The position numbers were made by a program, and so were the translations under genes. The notes beneath the pieces were generated by a model, which saw only the letters and a program-made list of their open reading frames with translations, was not told the DNA's origin and searched no databases. Positions 25,952-34,761 of a stretch of 64,000 bases of DNA are shown piece after piece. Every line of letters starts with the position of its first letter. Position 1 is the stretch's first letter. The stretch is from DMER64 sp964554535 (GTDB lineage Bacteria; Bacteroidota; Bacteroidia; Bacteroidales; UBA932). The stretch covers positions 52,402-116,401 of the forward strand of contig CAZKPB010000004.1 of the NCBI GenBank assembly GCA_964554535.1. Direction: 5' to 3'.

Positions 25952-28459
25952 TTATTCAAAATAGATGACCGTAATACCGGCGCCCCCTCTTTCCACGTGT
26001 TCGTCTTCAAAAGAGGCAATCCCGCCCACGGTGCGTAAAAATTTGCGGATTTCCGTACGCAGCACGCCGGTGCCGGTACCATGCAAAATTCGCACCTCAT
26101 TGACCCCCACCATAAGGGCGTCGTCTATAAAATGACTGACCGTGTCCAGCGCCTCGTCTAGACGCTGCCCCCGCACATCCAGCACGGGACGGAACGTGAG
26201 TTTGCGTTCCGACAGTTCAAACTGTGAGGCCGCGGACGCTGTACGCACCGTGCCCCGGGTAAGGGTCCGGTATTCATTGGCCGATATCCGTTCCAGGTTG
26301 TCCGGAGCCACCTGGGTAATGATCTGCCCAAAGCCCACACTGTATTTTTTGCCGCCCGTCCGCAAAATTTCTCCCACAATCCCCCCGTCCCGGGTACGCA
26401 CCTTGTCACCCACCCCCAACGGACGCTCCGCGGCCTGTGGCGCTTCATTGGCAGGAAGGGCCACGCCCTGCCTCAACGCCCTCTGCTGCTTGCGTTCCAG
26501 ACTTTTTTCCTTGCGTCGGCGCAACTGCTCCATCTTCAGTTCTATCTTCTGGTCTTCTTCTTTGGAAGCGGCTTCCTGCAGTACCGCCTTGAATTCTTTG
26601 AGCGACTCGCGGGCCAGACGGGTTTTTTCCTTCTCGGCCTGTGATTCGCGTATTTCCTTTATAGCGTTTTCCACCCTCTTGTTGGCCTCGTCCACAATCT
26701 GTTGCGCCTGCGCTTTGGCCCGGGTCAGCATTTGTTTGCGGAGTTCCTGAATCACACTGAGTTCGCTCTGATATTTCTCAGTGATAGTTTCCAGTGTCCG
26801 GTCTGTCTGACTGATTTTGGCCACTTTCTCTTCCCAGCGGCGGCGGTTGCGTGCAATGCTTTTTATCTGCCGTTCCATCTCCACAAAGCCAGTGCCCGCC
26901 TTTTCCTGGGCCCGTACAATCACGTCCTGCGGAAGGCCCATTTTACGGGCCAGTTCAAAGGCAAACGAATTGCCCGGCACACCGGTTTCCAGTTTGAACA
27001 GCGGCTGAATCTGCTGCACGTCAAACTGCATGGCCCCGTTGAGCACTCCCTGACTGGCCGTGGCATACAGCTTGAGGTTGGTGTAATGGGTGGTAATCAC
27101 GCCGTAGCAGCCCCGCTGCTCCCACTGTTCCAGCAAAGCCTCGGCAATGGCCCCGCCGGCAGCCGGTTCCGTTCCGGAGCCGAACTCGTCCACAAGAAGC
27201 AGTGAACAATCGGTAGCCTGTTCCACCATGTGGCGCATATTCAGTAAATGAGAACTGTAGGTGCTCAAGTCGTTTTCAATGGACTGTTCGTCGCCGATGT
27301 CAATGAACAGGCTCTCAAAAAGGCAGCATTCAGAGGTGGCCGAGGCACTTACCAGCAGCCCGCACTGCAACATATATTGCAGCAGGCCCACCGTTTTGAG
27401 GCAGACCGACTTGCCTCCGGCATTCGGCCCGGAAATAAGCAGAATCCGCTTGAGCGGGTCCAGACGCAGGGTCAGCGGCACTATGGCCTTGCCTTCTTTT
27501 TTGAGGGCATCTTCCAGCAACGGATGACGGGCGCGTTGCAGAAAAAGGACGCCTTCACGCGAGAGCACCGGCCGGTCCGCATCCATTTGCAGGGCCAGCC
27601 ATGCCTTGGCACGAAGAAAATCCATCAAGGCCATAAAGCGGGCCTGAACCAGCAGGTCACTCACGTACGGACGCAGAAAATCCGCAAAGGCCACCAGAAT
27701 GCGAATAATCTCGCGCTGCTCGGCAAACTCCAGCTCCCGAATCTGGTTGTTGATGGCCACCACTTCAAGCGGCTCAATAAACGAGGTCTTTCCACTGGAC
27801 GATTCATCATATACAAGTCCCTGTATCTTCCTTTTGTTGGCGGCCGCCACGGGAATCACCATCCGGCCGTCGCGTACCGACACCGTGGCGTCTTCCGAGG
27901 CCAGCCCCTGCTCCTGGGCCGCGTGCAAAATGCTTTGTATCTTGCGCGACACGGCCTGTTCTTTCTGATGCCGGGTGGCCCGTATCTGTGCCAGTTCGGG
28001 CGACGCATTGTCCCTTATCTGTCCGAATTTGTCCAGCAATGCCTCAAGCCGTTCCCTTACGGCAGGGTAAAGCACCACCGGCTCACACAGCGCCTTCAAG
28101 TGCGGATAGGTCCCTTCCTTTGTCTTTTCAAAAAAGCGGACCAGTGCACGGAGGGTCTCCTGCTGCGTCTGCAGTTTGCGCAAAGACGCCACGTCGGGGT
28201 AATAAACGGTAGAGGCTTCTATTTGTTTGAGAAACGGGAGGGTGTCTTCATAGCCGCCTTCCGGGAAAGCGTTCTCCATCATGCAGACAGTGCGCATTTC
28301 CTGAGTCTGTGCCAGAATAGTATCAAGTGTCTCATAATCGGTGAGAAAACCCATCTGGTCCACCAGTTCCTTTCCTGCCTCACTCAAACAATTGCGCAAC
28401 AACAGGGCACGGACTTTGTCAAAACCCACTTTCTGTTCAAACGTTTGCGGATATATCAT
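25952..28459 (-). CDS. mutS2: MutS2 family ATPase/Smr endonuclease
   Basis: A MutS-like ATPase of the MutS2 family, linked in other bacteria to suppression of recombination or to rescue of collided ribosomes. The 835 residues contain a clamp-like N-region, Walker A GPNAGGKSV near 340, Walker B LLLVDEFGSGTEP, a long coiled coil (about 520-640), a KOW-like stretch and the C-terminal Smr domain at about 760-835 with LDVRGQRLDEAL and HGTGTGVLR. It starts six bases after cdaA. Confidence 0.95.
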   Translation of the reverse strand: MIYPQTFEQKVGFDKVRALLLRNCLSEAGKELVDQMGFLTDYETLDTILAQTQEMRTVCMMENAFPEGGYEDTLPFLKQIEASTVYYPDVASLRKLQTQQETLRALVRFFEKTKEGTYPHLKALCEPVVLYPAVRERLEALLDKFGQIRDNASPELAQIRATRHQKEQAVSRKIQSILHAAQEQGLASEDATVSVRDGRMVIPVAAANKRKIQGLVYDESSSGKTSFIEPLEVVAINNQIRELEFAEQREIIRILVAFADFLRPYVSDLLVQARFMALMDFLRAKAWLALQMDADRPVLSREGVLFLQRARHPLLEDALKKEGKAIVPLTLRLDPLKRILLISGPNAGGKSVCLKTVGLLQYMLQCGLLVSASATSECCLFESLFIDIGDEQSIENDLSTYSSHLLNMRHMVEQATDCSLLLVDEFGSGTEPAAGGAIAEALLEQWEQRGCYGVITTHYTNLKLYATASQGVLNGAMQFDVQQIQPLFKLETGVPGNSFAFELARKMGLPQDVIVRAQEKAGTGFVEMERQIKSIARNRRRWEEKVAKISQTDRTLETITEKYQSELSVIQELRKQMLTRAKAQAQQIVDEANKRVENAIKEIRESQAEKEKTRLARESLKEFKAVLQEAASKEEDQKIELKMEQLRRRKEKSLERKQQRALRQGVALPANEAPQAAERPLGVGDKVRTRDGGIVGEILRTGGKKYSVGFGQIITQVAPDNLERISANEYRTLTRGTVRTASAASQFELSERKLTFRPVLDVRGQRLDEALDTVSHFIDDALMVGVNEVRILHGTGTGVLRTEIRKFLRTVGGIASFEDEHVERGGAGITVIYFE

Positions 28460-28465
28460 GGCCTG

Positions 28466-29248
28466 TTATTCTTGAAAAGCCAGGTCCATCTCGGCACGCA
28501 ACTCGGCCACACCCGAGAGGGTTTTGATCTCGCCGTCGCGCATAATGGAAATATTGCCGGTTTCTTCAGAGATGGTAATGATAAAGGCGTCGGTCTGCTC
28601 GCTCAATCCCACGGCGGCCCGGTGCCGCATCCCGAATTGCGGGGGAATGAGCTGACTCTCCGACATGGGGAAGGTGCAACGTGCCGCCAGAATGCGGCCG
28701 TTGGCAATAAGCATTCCGCCATCGTGCAGCGGGCTGTTTTTAAAAAAGATATTTTCTATCAGGCGGCGATTTACAGTGGCGTCTATGCGGTCGCCCGTTT
28801 CCGCCACATAATCCAATGATGCGGACCTTTCAAGCGCTATCAGCGCCCCCGCGCGCCTTTCCGCCATACGGCTGCACGCGTGGGTGACTTCTTCCATCAC
28901 CTGTTTGGATATTCCGGAAGCCTGCCGGCGAAACAACGACCCCAGCACATGGTAGCGGTTGCCTTCCTTGAAACGGGTACCCAGTTTGACAAGAAAACGT
29001 CTGATTTCCGGCTGGAACACAATAATGAGCGCCAGCACACTGACGTTGATTACCTTGTCCAGAATGGTCGTCAGCAATTCCATATGCAGCGCCTTGACCA
29101 CTAGCCACACAATGTAAATGAGGATGATGGCCACAAAGATATTAACGGCCGAGGTCCCCTTTATCAGTTTGTATACCTGATAAATAAGCAGTCCCACCAG
29201 CACAATGTCCAGTATATCAACCAGGCTTAGTTGTAGAAATTCCGGCAT
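28466..29248 (-). CDS. cdaA: Diadenylate cyclase CdaA
   Basis: Membrane enzyme that makes cyclic di-AMP from two ATP. The 260-residue form starts at 29248 (MPEFLQLS); a longer frame lies inside comF. Three N-terminal helices (about 8-85) precede the DAC domain with SPLHDGGMLIANGRI and the RHRAA motif. Its place between comF and mutS2 is a plain operon context. The CdaR regulator is not in the window. Confidence 0.94.
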   Translation of the reverse strand: MPEFLQLSLVDILDIVLVGLLIYQVYKLIKGTSAVNIFVAIILIYIVWLVVKALHMELLTTILDKVINVSVLALIIVFQPEIRRFLVKLGTRFKEGNRYHVLGSLFRRQASGISKQVMEEVTHACSRMAERRAGALIALERSASLDYVAETGDRIDATVNRRLIENIFFKNSPLHDGGMLIANGRILAARCTFPMSESQLIPPQFGMRHRAAVGLSEQTDAFIITISEETGNISIMRDGEIKTLSGVAELRAEMDLAFQE

Positions 29249-29274
29249 AAGATGCAAAGATATGATTTTTCCGT

Positions 29275-29952
29275 TTATTCCACATACCCCAGCCCCAGCA
29301 CGCCCAAACACGTCCCGGGAGCCCCTGCCAGTATAACGTGGGCGCAGGCATCCAACGTGGCTCCTGTGGTGATGAGGTCGTCTACAAGCATCACTCTCTC
29401 CGGCACGTTGCGGCCGGTAAGCGCAAACACGTCTTTTACATTCAGCCACCTTGACCAGCGGTCTTTCCCCGGCTGACTTGATTTTTCACTTACCCGCCGC
29501 AACAGGCGGGCATCCAGCGGCCAGCCGGTGGCCTGCGCTATACCCTCGGCAATTCTGGAGGCCTGGTTATACCCGCGCCGCCGTTCTTTGGACGCCCCAA
29601 GAGGCACCGGCACCAGCGTAAACGGCTTGTCCGCCCAGAGACACCGACACAACTGCCGGCCGTAAAGTTTCCCCAGATACACGCCTATTTCCTCCCTCCC
29701 GCCATATTTCATTTTGTGAAACATTTTGCGATAGGGGCTCTCATCCCGGAAATAAAGAAAGGCCGAGGCGTGGACCAGCGGTACCCTGCCCCAGAAACTG
29801 CGGGCCACCGGATTGTCTTCCATGGTCCAGAAACCGGTCTTCGGCAGGTCGTCGGCACAAGCGGTGCACAGCACCTGCTCGGAGGGCAACAACTGCCGCC
29901 CGCATACCGCACAATAACGCGGAAAACATATTTCAACCAGACCTTGCCACAT
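29275..29952 (-). CDS. ComF family phosphoribosyltransferase-like protein
   Basis: A 225-residue ComF-type protein. N-terminal CAVCG and CTACADD form a zinc ribbon; the PRTase domain carries VMLVDDLITTGAT, the PRPP-binding loop. ComF proteins are linked to DNA uptake in naturally competent bacteria, but many non-competent species keep one. It is first gene of a minus-strand run and divergent from the M28 peptidase across 54 bases. Confidence 0.9.
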   Translation of the reverse strand: MWQGLVEICFPRYCAVCGRQLLPSEQVLCTACADDLPKTGFWTMEDNPVARSFWGRVPLVHASAFLYFRDESPYRKMFHKMKYGGREEIGVYLGKLYGRQLCRCLWADKPFTLVPVPLGASKERRRGYNQASRIAEGIAQATGWPLDARLLRRVSEKSSQPGKDRWSRWLNVKDVFALTGRNVPERVMLVDDLITTGATLDACAHVILAGAPGTCLGVLGLGYVE

Positions 29953-29994
29953 ACTTACGTTTATAGTTGAGGACTATTGATACGATTTAATCCT

Positions 29995-30002
29995 TATTTT
30001 TG
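29995..30002 (+). promoter_or_regulatory. -7 element abutting the M28 peptidase start
   Basis: TATTTTTG ends four bases before the ATG at 30007, so transcription would begin at about the start codon. Confidence 0.3.
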
Positions 30003-30006
30003 TTTC

Positions 30007-31461
30007 ATGAACAAAATATTCCTCCCCTTTCTGGCACTCCTGCTGATGCTGCAAAGCTGCGATGTACCCCGCCTGCAATACCAGCGCATATTCCGCAGCA
30101 TTCAACTGGAAGTGGACCAGCATTCACAAGCCCACAAGTTGCTCACCGATATGTGCGCCAGGTTTGGCCCGCGTCCGGCCGGATCTTCGGGAGCCGCACA
30201 GGCAGAAGACATGGCCGCCATGTTGTTTCTCTCTTACGGTATTGACCGCGTCTTTTTCCAACCTTTTACTTTTGAGCAGTGGCATCGCGGCCCTCTCCAA
30301 CTCACCCTCAAGGGCCGGGGATATACTGACACCCTGGAGGCGCTCTCCCTGGCATACTCGCCGGGGGCTCACTGCACCGGTAAGCTGGTGGATGTGGGCA
30401 ACGGGCTTATAGAAGATTACGCCGGAATAGATGTCAACGGAAAAATTGTAGTATTTTATCTGGGATTGCTTCCCGACACCCCGGAGGGGGTACGCAACGT
30501 GCGCCGTGCGGACAAGGTATCCTTTGCTCTGGCACAGGGGGCCATAGCCTGCCTGACCATAAACGATGCCCCCGGCAACCCGGACCTTTGTGTAACCGGC
30601 ACAGCTTCTCTGGACGGGAAGGCCATAAAGATTCCGGCCGTCAACATATCTTACGCTAACGGAATGGCCCTCAGGGAACGGCTCAAGACACAACCGCTGC
30701 AAGCGCGGATTGAAATGGAAAACACCTTTGCGCAGGTACAGGCGCGCAATGTGGTGGCCCGTATGGAAGGCACGGAATTCCCCAAAGAGACCATTGTAGT
30801 GGGAGCCCATCTGGATTCCTGGGATATTTCTCCCGGCGCCATAGACAATGCTTCCGGGGTCGTTACCGTTCTGGACATGGCCCGCACCTTCTCGGCCCTG
30901 GGAGATAAACCCCGGCGCACCATTGATTTTGTCCTGTTTATGGCAGAAGAAGAAGGCCATTACGGGGCCGAAGCCTATATGGAAGAGGCGCAGCGCCAAA
31001 ACACACTGCAAGGTATTCGGTATATGTTCAATCACGATATGACGGTAAACACTTGCGGCTTCAACCTTATGGGAAGGTATGACTCGGAAGATTTCTTTCT
31101 GGAAGTGGGAGCCATCATCCGTCGCACGGACAGCACCTTTACCAACCGGATTGAGCACCAGGCCTACCTGGGCAGCGACCACGCGGAATTCATTTTTGAA
31201 GGCATTCCCACATTTGCCCCCTACACGGACTCGGAAGACGTATACGGAACCTATCACACCCCCGCCGACACCCCGGAAGCCGTTACCGATGAAATGCTCA
31301 AATCCAATATCCGCCCCTCGGCTATGATGGTATATGCCCTGGCCAATGCCGCCAGCCTGCCGACCGAGCGTTTCTCTGACGAGCAGGTGCGCAATTACTT
31401 AATTGAGAACGGATTGCAGGACCAATTGGTCATATCGGGAGAGTGGGTGTGGGATTTGTAA
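30007..31461 (+). CDS. M28 family zinc aminopeptidase lipoprotein
   Basis: A secreted di-zinc peptidase of 484 residues. Lipobox LQSC gives Cys18. A protease-associated (PA) insert is likely at about 115-240. Zinc ligands are seen in VVGAHLDSWD, GAIDNASGV, AEEEGHYGAEAY, then FNHDM and GSDHAEF. The start at 30007 gives the signal peptide; the in-frame ATG at 29977 does not. It probably trims peptides outside the cytoplasm. It is followed 73 bases later by the hydrolase array, which has its own promoter motif. Confidence 0.9.
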   Translation: MNKIFLPFLALLLMLQSCDVPRLQYQRIFRSIQLEVDQHSQAHKLLTDMCARFGPRPAGSSGAAQAEDMAAMLFLSYGIDRVFFQPFTFEQWHRGPLQLTLKGRGYTDTLEALSLAYSPGAHCTGKLVDVGNGLIEDYAGIDVNGKIVVFYLGLLPDTPEGVRNVRRADKVSFALAQGAIACLTINDAPGNPDLCVTGTASLDGKAIKIPAVNISYANGMALRERLKTQPLQARIEMENTFAQVQARNVVARMEGTEFPKETIVVGAHLDSWDISPGAIDNASGVVTVLDMARTFSALGDKPRRTIDFVLFMAEEEGHYGAEAYMEEAQRQNTLQGIRYMFNHDMTVNTCGFNLMGRYDSEDFFLEVGAIIRRTDSTFTNRIEHQAYLGSDHAEFIFEGIPTFAPYTDSEDVYGTYHTPADTPEAVTDEMLKSNIRPSAMMVYALANAASLPTERFSDEQVRNYLIENGLQDQLVISGEWVWDL

Positions 31462-31472
31462 CCGTTTTTACT

Positions 31473-31480
31473 TATATTTG
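31473..31480 (+). promoter_or_regulatory. -7 element for the hydrolase/micro-protein array
   Basis: TATATTTG matches TAnnTTTG, about 54 bases before the first hydrolase start. Confidence 0.45.
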
Positions 31481-31534
31481 CAACATACCGCACCGCCATT
31501 GCGTCTTTATCCTTTTATTAATTTTATGATTCTT

Positions 31535-32797
31535 ATGAAAAAAACGCACCTCTTGCTACCTCTGCTCGCTCTTGTTTTTGTGCTCCCTTCCTGCACCCCC
31601 CAAGACCAATTCGACCCGTCGGACGTGAAATATTACGTGGAAGAACTTGCCACGTGGGATTTTACGGTGGGTGAGGGCCTTAATACATTGTTGAATTATG
31701 TGGGTATGGATCCCTCGGACCCCACTCTTGCCAAAATTACCGGATACCTCAAGAAATCTCTGGACAAACGGTTGCGCGCCGTGGCCATTTCTTATCATAC
31801 GGTAGACCCTTTCGGCAAACCGGTGGTAGCCTCGGGCGCCTTTTTCTACCCGTTGGACTCCAAACCCGCCGGAGTGATGGAAGTCCCCCCCATTGCCCAT
31901 ATGGACCGTTTCCACGGAGCTTCCATCTCTGTATCCAACAAAAGCTTTTTTGAAGAATGCACCCCTGCGCTGCTCAGTTACATCACCCTTACCCCGGATA
32001 TGATTGGCAGCAACCTGACCGGTGATTACCTGCGCGCCTACCTGCATTCCAAGAACACCGGAGAGGTATGTTATCACTTCCGTCTGGCGGTCAATGAATA
32101 CCTGCGCCTGAACTCGGACATCCGCATGCCCGAGGAATCTTCCATCATTGGTTATTCATTGGGAGGTTCATCCGCTCTTTCCATTGCCAGGTATTATAAG
32201 GAAAACCACACCGGAATCAAAGTGAAGGATGTGTATACCGGCGGTGGCGTATACGATGCCGTTACCGCTTTCCGCGAATATGCCAAATGGGGCAAATGTA
32301 ATTACCCCGCCATACCGTGTGTAATCATCTCAATGGACAAATATTACAACCTAGGGCTGGATTACACCAAGATTTTCACCGGAGGTATGGAACGCCCGGA
32401 AAACAACCCCGATGCCTCGCAAAACGGAGACGGCTATGGTTACTGGTTTGACAACACCCATAAATCCCAACGCATTGCCGAACGCTGGGGCAGTGACCTG
32501 CATGCCTATATGCATCCCGATTTCTTCAATGAAGAACTTACGGGCGAGTTTGCCAAATTAAAGGACTGCCTTATGGAAAACTCGGAAGTGTACGGGTTCG
32601 AACCCAATCCGTTGACCAATATCAAATTGTTCCACAGCACGGAAGACAATCTGATTCCCAACGAATGTGCCGTTCTGCTCAACAAAGTATACCGTGCCAA
32701 CGGGGCCGCCATTTCCTACACGCCCACCACGGGAGACCATTATGAAGCGGGAGCTCGCTTTCTGGTAACCGTACTGGCCTATCTGTTACTGAATTAA
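31535..32797 (+). CDS. Alpha/beta hydrolase lipoprotein (paralogue 1)
   Basis: A 420-residue secreted lipid-anchored serine hydrolase resembling secretory-lipase-type esterases. Lipobox LPSC gives Cys20. The family core is ISYHTVDPFGKPVVASGAFFYP. Nucleophile elbow GYSLGGS, acid in FHSTEDNLIP and histidine in GDHYEAG complete a triad. The start at 31535 is chosen over 31526 for the compact signal peptide. Two more paralogues follow with micro-ORFs between. The substrate is unknown. Confidence 0.8.
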   Translation: MKKTHLLLPLLALVFVLPSCTPQDQFDPSDVKYYVEELATWDFTVGEGLNTLLNYVGMDPSDPTLAKITGYLKKSLDKRLRAVAISYHTVDPFGKPVVASGAFFYPLDSKPAGVMEVPPIAHMDRFHGASISVSNKSFFEECTPALLSYITLTPDMIGSNLTGDYLRAYLHSKNTGEVCYHFRLAVNEYLRLNSDIRMPEESSIIGYSLGGSSALSIARYYKENHTGIKVKDVYTGGGVYDAVTAFREYAKWGKCNYPAIPCVIISMDKYYNLGLDYTKIFTGGMERPENNPDASQNGDGYGYWFDNTHKSQRIAERWGSDLHAYMHPDFFNEELTGEFAKLKDCLMENSEVYGFEPNPLTNIKLFHSTEDNLIPNECAVLLNKVYRANGAAISYTPTTGDHYEAGARFLVTVLAYLLLN

Positions 32798-32826
32798 CTA
32801 TATATTATTAACTTAAATTACACATC

Positions 32827-32961
32827 ATGATGAAGCTACTTTCTTTAGACACTATGTGGAAAGTGTTTATGTTTCTGGGACCGGCCCTCTCACTGCTAAG
32901 TATGGTTTGGCTGGGATGGGGGTTTGAAATCATCTCCAAACTTGTAGGTATGTTTTTATAA
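32827..32961 (+). CDS. Micro-protein 1, single-pass membrane (44 aa)
   Basis: An ORF of 44 codons starting MMKLLSLDTMW, with a hydrophobic segment (VFMFLGPALSLLSMVWLGWG) flanked by few charges. It sits 29 bases after hydrolase 1 in the same orientation. No known family is recognised. It belongs to a set of four short hydrophobic ORFs in this operon, two of which share the motif KIIGI-G. Expression is inferred from layout, not proven. Confidence 0.5.
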   Translation: MMKLLSLDTMWKVFMFLGPALSLLSMVWLGWGFEIISKLVGMFL

Positions 32962-32981
32962 CCGTTAAATGTAATTATCTC

Positions 32982-33059
32982 ATGGACAAACTTGCAAAAA
33001 TCATTGGTATTATAGGCCTAATTATGACTATTCTGGCAATAATTTTTATTGCTTTATAA
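32982..33059 (+). CDS. Micro-protein 2, single-pass membrane (25 aa)
   Basis: A 25-codon ORF starting MDKLAKIIGIIG and ending in a fully hydrophobic helix. It sits 20 bases after micro-protein 1 and 11 bases before hydrolase 2. Its KIIGIIGLIMTILA matches KIIGIVGPLLSILA of micro-protein 3, which argues for a real family rather than chance. Confidence 0.5.
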   Translation: MDKLAKIIGIIGLIMTILAIIFIAL

Positions 33060-33070
33060 AAAATGCTGCT

Positions 33071-34411
33071 ATGAAAAAACTCCTTTTTCTTCTGATTCCC
33101 CTTCTCGGCCTGGGGCTGAGTTCCTGCAAAATGGATGCCTGGAGCGAGTATGACGGAAAAGATGTATTTGTGAGCAGCGGGACCCCGATTGATTACAACG
33201 TGGATGAATTTCTGGACATTGCAAAAAGTGAGTTTGCGTTGGATGAAAGCCTTGTTGACCAAATTAAATCTGCCATAAACTACACCACTATCCGAGACAT
33301 GGTGGCCCGCCTGGTGCCCATTACCTACAAGACCGTGGACCCCACCGGCAAAGAAGTGCTGGCCTCGGGGGTTGTGGTATACCCTGTCAACAAAACCCCG
33401 CGCGGGGTCATTGACGTATTGCCCTTCGGCTACCTGGCCAATGACCAGAGTGCTTGGACAAGCGGACTGAGCACCGAGCAGGTGTTGGTTTTCCTCAACC
33501 AGATAATCATTACCGCCGATATGCTGGACCAGGGGGCTTCCGCTCGCAATGTGAATATAGACCTGCCGCTGGGCGCCGACGCCCCGGGCAACGACATGTA
33601 CCATCCGCTGCTGAATATGGACAACTCGGGCCGCGTAGCTTACGACATGCACATTGCCGCCGCCCAGTTCTTTGAAAAGGAATTGGGGGAAAAGCTGCCC
33701 AAACATACTTCCATCTTCGGTTATTCCGAGGGAGCCACAGACGCGCTGGCGCTTAATCGGTGGATTGACAAGTACGGCAACGGAAGCGTTATTGTGGACA
33801 AGACCTTCAGCGGGGGCGGTGCCCATGACCCGCTGGCCGCCTTCAAGGCGTTTCAGAAGACCAACGCCCAGTTCTATCCCATCATTCCGTCCATTGTATA
33901 TTCCATTGACTTCTGGGACAGCGGTATAGCTTTGGACTACACCAAGATGTTCAAAGGCCCGTTGTTGGATGAAGAGGCGGATTCCTATTTCCGCAAATTA
34001 TACAACCGCGACCATTACATCTGGACCATCAAGGGTGCCATATACGGTGAAGAAGACATGGATAAGCTCTACACCATGAACGACCTGGACGTTTACCTGA
34101 GTGACGATTTTTTTGTGGAAGACTGGACCAATGAAGGCAACGAATACAAAAAAATCATTCCCTACCTGAAATCCAATTTTGCCGCCGGAGACCCCGACTG
34201 GAAACCCGGAAACCGCATCTTCCTGTACCACGCGCAGGGAGACGTACACATCCCGGAAGTATGCAGCGCCAATGCCTACAAGGCCTTGCTCGCCAAAGGG
34301 GCTAATGTGACGTACGAGTCTTGCCCCGATTTTGTGGGTACGCTTGACCCGCACAAGAGCGGTGCCGTCAGGTTCTTTGTATCTTGCTGCGGATTTTTTG
34401 CACTTGATTAA
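33071..34411 (+). CDS. Alpha/beta hydrolase lipoprotein (paralogue 2)
   Basis: A 446-residue paralogue of the 31535 gene. Lipobox LSSC gives Cys19. The shared core reads ITYKTVDPTGKEVLASGVVVYP. The nucleophile motif is GYSEGATDAL, with Glu where the other copies have a hydrophobic residue; the acid lies in HAQGDVHIP and the likely histidine in DPHKSGAV, without the GDHY/GGHY form of the other two. Substrate preference may therefore differ. It lies between micro-proteins 2 and 3. Confidence 0.8.
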   Translation: MKKLLFLLIPLLGLGLSSCKMDAWSEYDGKDVFVSSGTPIDYNVDEFLDIAKSEFALDESLVDQIKSAINYTTIRDMVARLVPITYKTVDPTGKEVLASGVVVYPVNKTPRGVIDVLPFGYLANDQSAWTSGLSTEQVLVFLNQIIITADMLDQGASARNVNIDLPLGADAPGNDMYHPLLNMDNSGRVAYDMHIAAAQFFEKELGEKLPKHTSIFGYSEGATDALALNRWIDKYGNGSVIVDKTFSGGGAHDPLAAFKAFQKTNAQFYPIIPSIVYSIDFWDSGIALDYTKMFKGPLLDEEADSYFRKLYNRDHYIWTIKGAIYGEEDMDKLYTMNDLDVYLSDDFFVEDWTNEGNEYKKIIPYLKSNFAAGDPDWKPGNRIFLYHAQGDVHIPEVCSANAYKALLAKGANVTYESCPDFVGTLDPHKSGAVRFFVSCCGFFALD

Positions 34412-34429
34412 TTTTTAATACTTTTTGAT

Positions 34430-34522
34430 ATGAACTTCAATTTAAATTTATTCCTGAAAATCATTGGCATAGTCGGACCGCTACTCAGTATTCTGGCGCT
34501 TTGTCTGCTCCAATGGGCGTAA
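34430..34522 (+). CDS. Micro-protein 3, single-pass membrane (30 aa)
   Basis: A 30-codon ORF, MNFNLNLFLKIIGIVG onward, one predicted helix ending LQWA. It begins 18 bases after hydrolase 2. It shares the KIIGI-G...ILA pattern with micro-protein 2. No known function. Confidence 0.5.
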   Translation: MNFNLNLFLKIIGIVGPLLSILALCLLQWA

Positions 34523-34541
34523 TGTTTTAATTTCTTCTATC

Positions 34542-34577
34542 ATGAACTCGAACATTATTTATTTTTTACTATTATGA
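34542..34577 (+). CDS. Possible 11-codon ORF overlapping micro-protein 4
   Basis: ATGAACTCGAACATT opens an 11-codon ORF whose TGA overlaps the next ATG as ATGA. The first 15 bases repeat, with one change, at the start of micro-protein 4. It may be a coupling leader or a decayed duplicate. Confidence 0.25.
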   Translation: MNSNIIYFLLL

Positions 34578-34660
34578 ACTGGAACATTCTTTATATTGTA
34601 TTGGCGGCTCTGGGTGTAGCCATGAGCGTAGTGGCCTACCTTTTCTTGGGATATTTGTAG
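34574..34660 (+). CDS. Micro-protein 4, single-pass membrane (28 aa)
   Basis: A 28-codon ORF starting MNWNILYIVLAALG and ending YLFLGYL, one predicted helix. It is the last ORF before a strong terminator at 34688. It fits the size and character of the three earlier micro-proteins. Confidence 0.48.
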   Translation: MNWNILYIVLAALGVAMSVVAYLFLGYL

Positions 34661-34687
34661 CCTCGTACCACCATATAGCGTATTGGA

Positions 34688-34728
34688 AGAGGGATACCGG
34701 AAAGCGATTCTGGTTTCCCTCTTTTTTT
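34688..34728 (+). terminator. Intrinsic terminator after the micro-protein array
   Basis: AGAGGGA pairs with TCCCTCT, with an inner ACCGG/CTGGT stem, followed by a run of T. It separates hydrolases 1-2 from hydrolase 3. Confidence 0.8.
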
Positions 34729-34729
34729 A

Positions 34730-34737
34730 TACCTTTG
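34730..34737 (+). promoter_or_regulatory. -7 element for hydrolase 3 and mscS
   Basis: TACCTTTG directly follows the terminator and lies 24 bases before the ATG at 34762. Confidence 0.45.
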
Positions 34738-34761
34738 TATTCCCATAACCACAATACCCCT

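Noticed and set aside
27248..28819. Plus-strand open frame of about 523 codons opposite mutS2
   Set aside because: mutS2 is conserved end to end here; the opposite frame has no domain pattern and also runs into cdaA.
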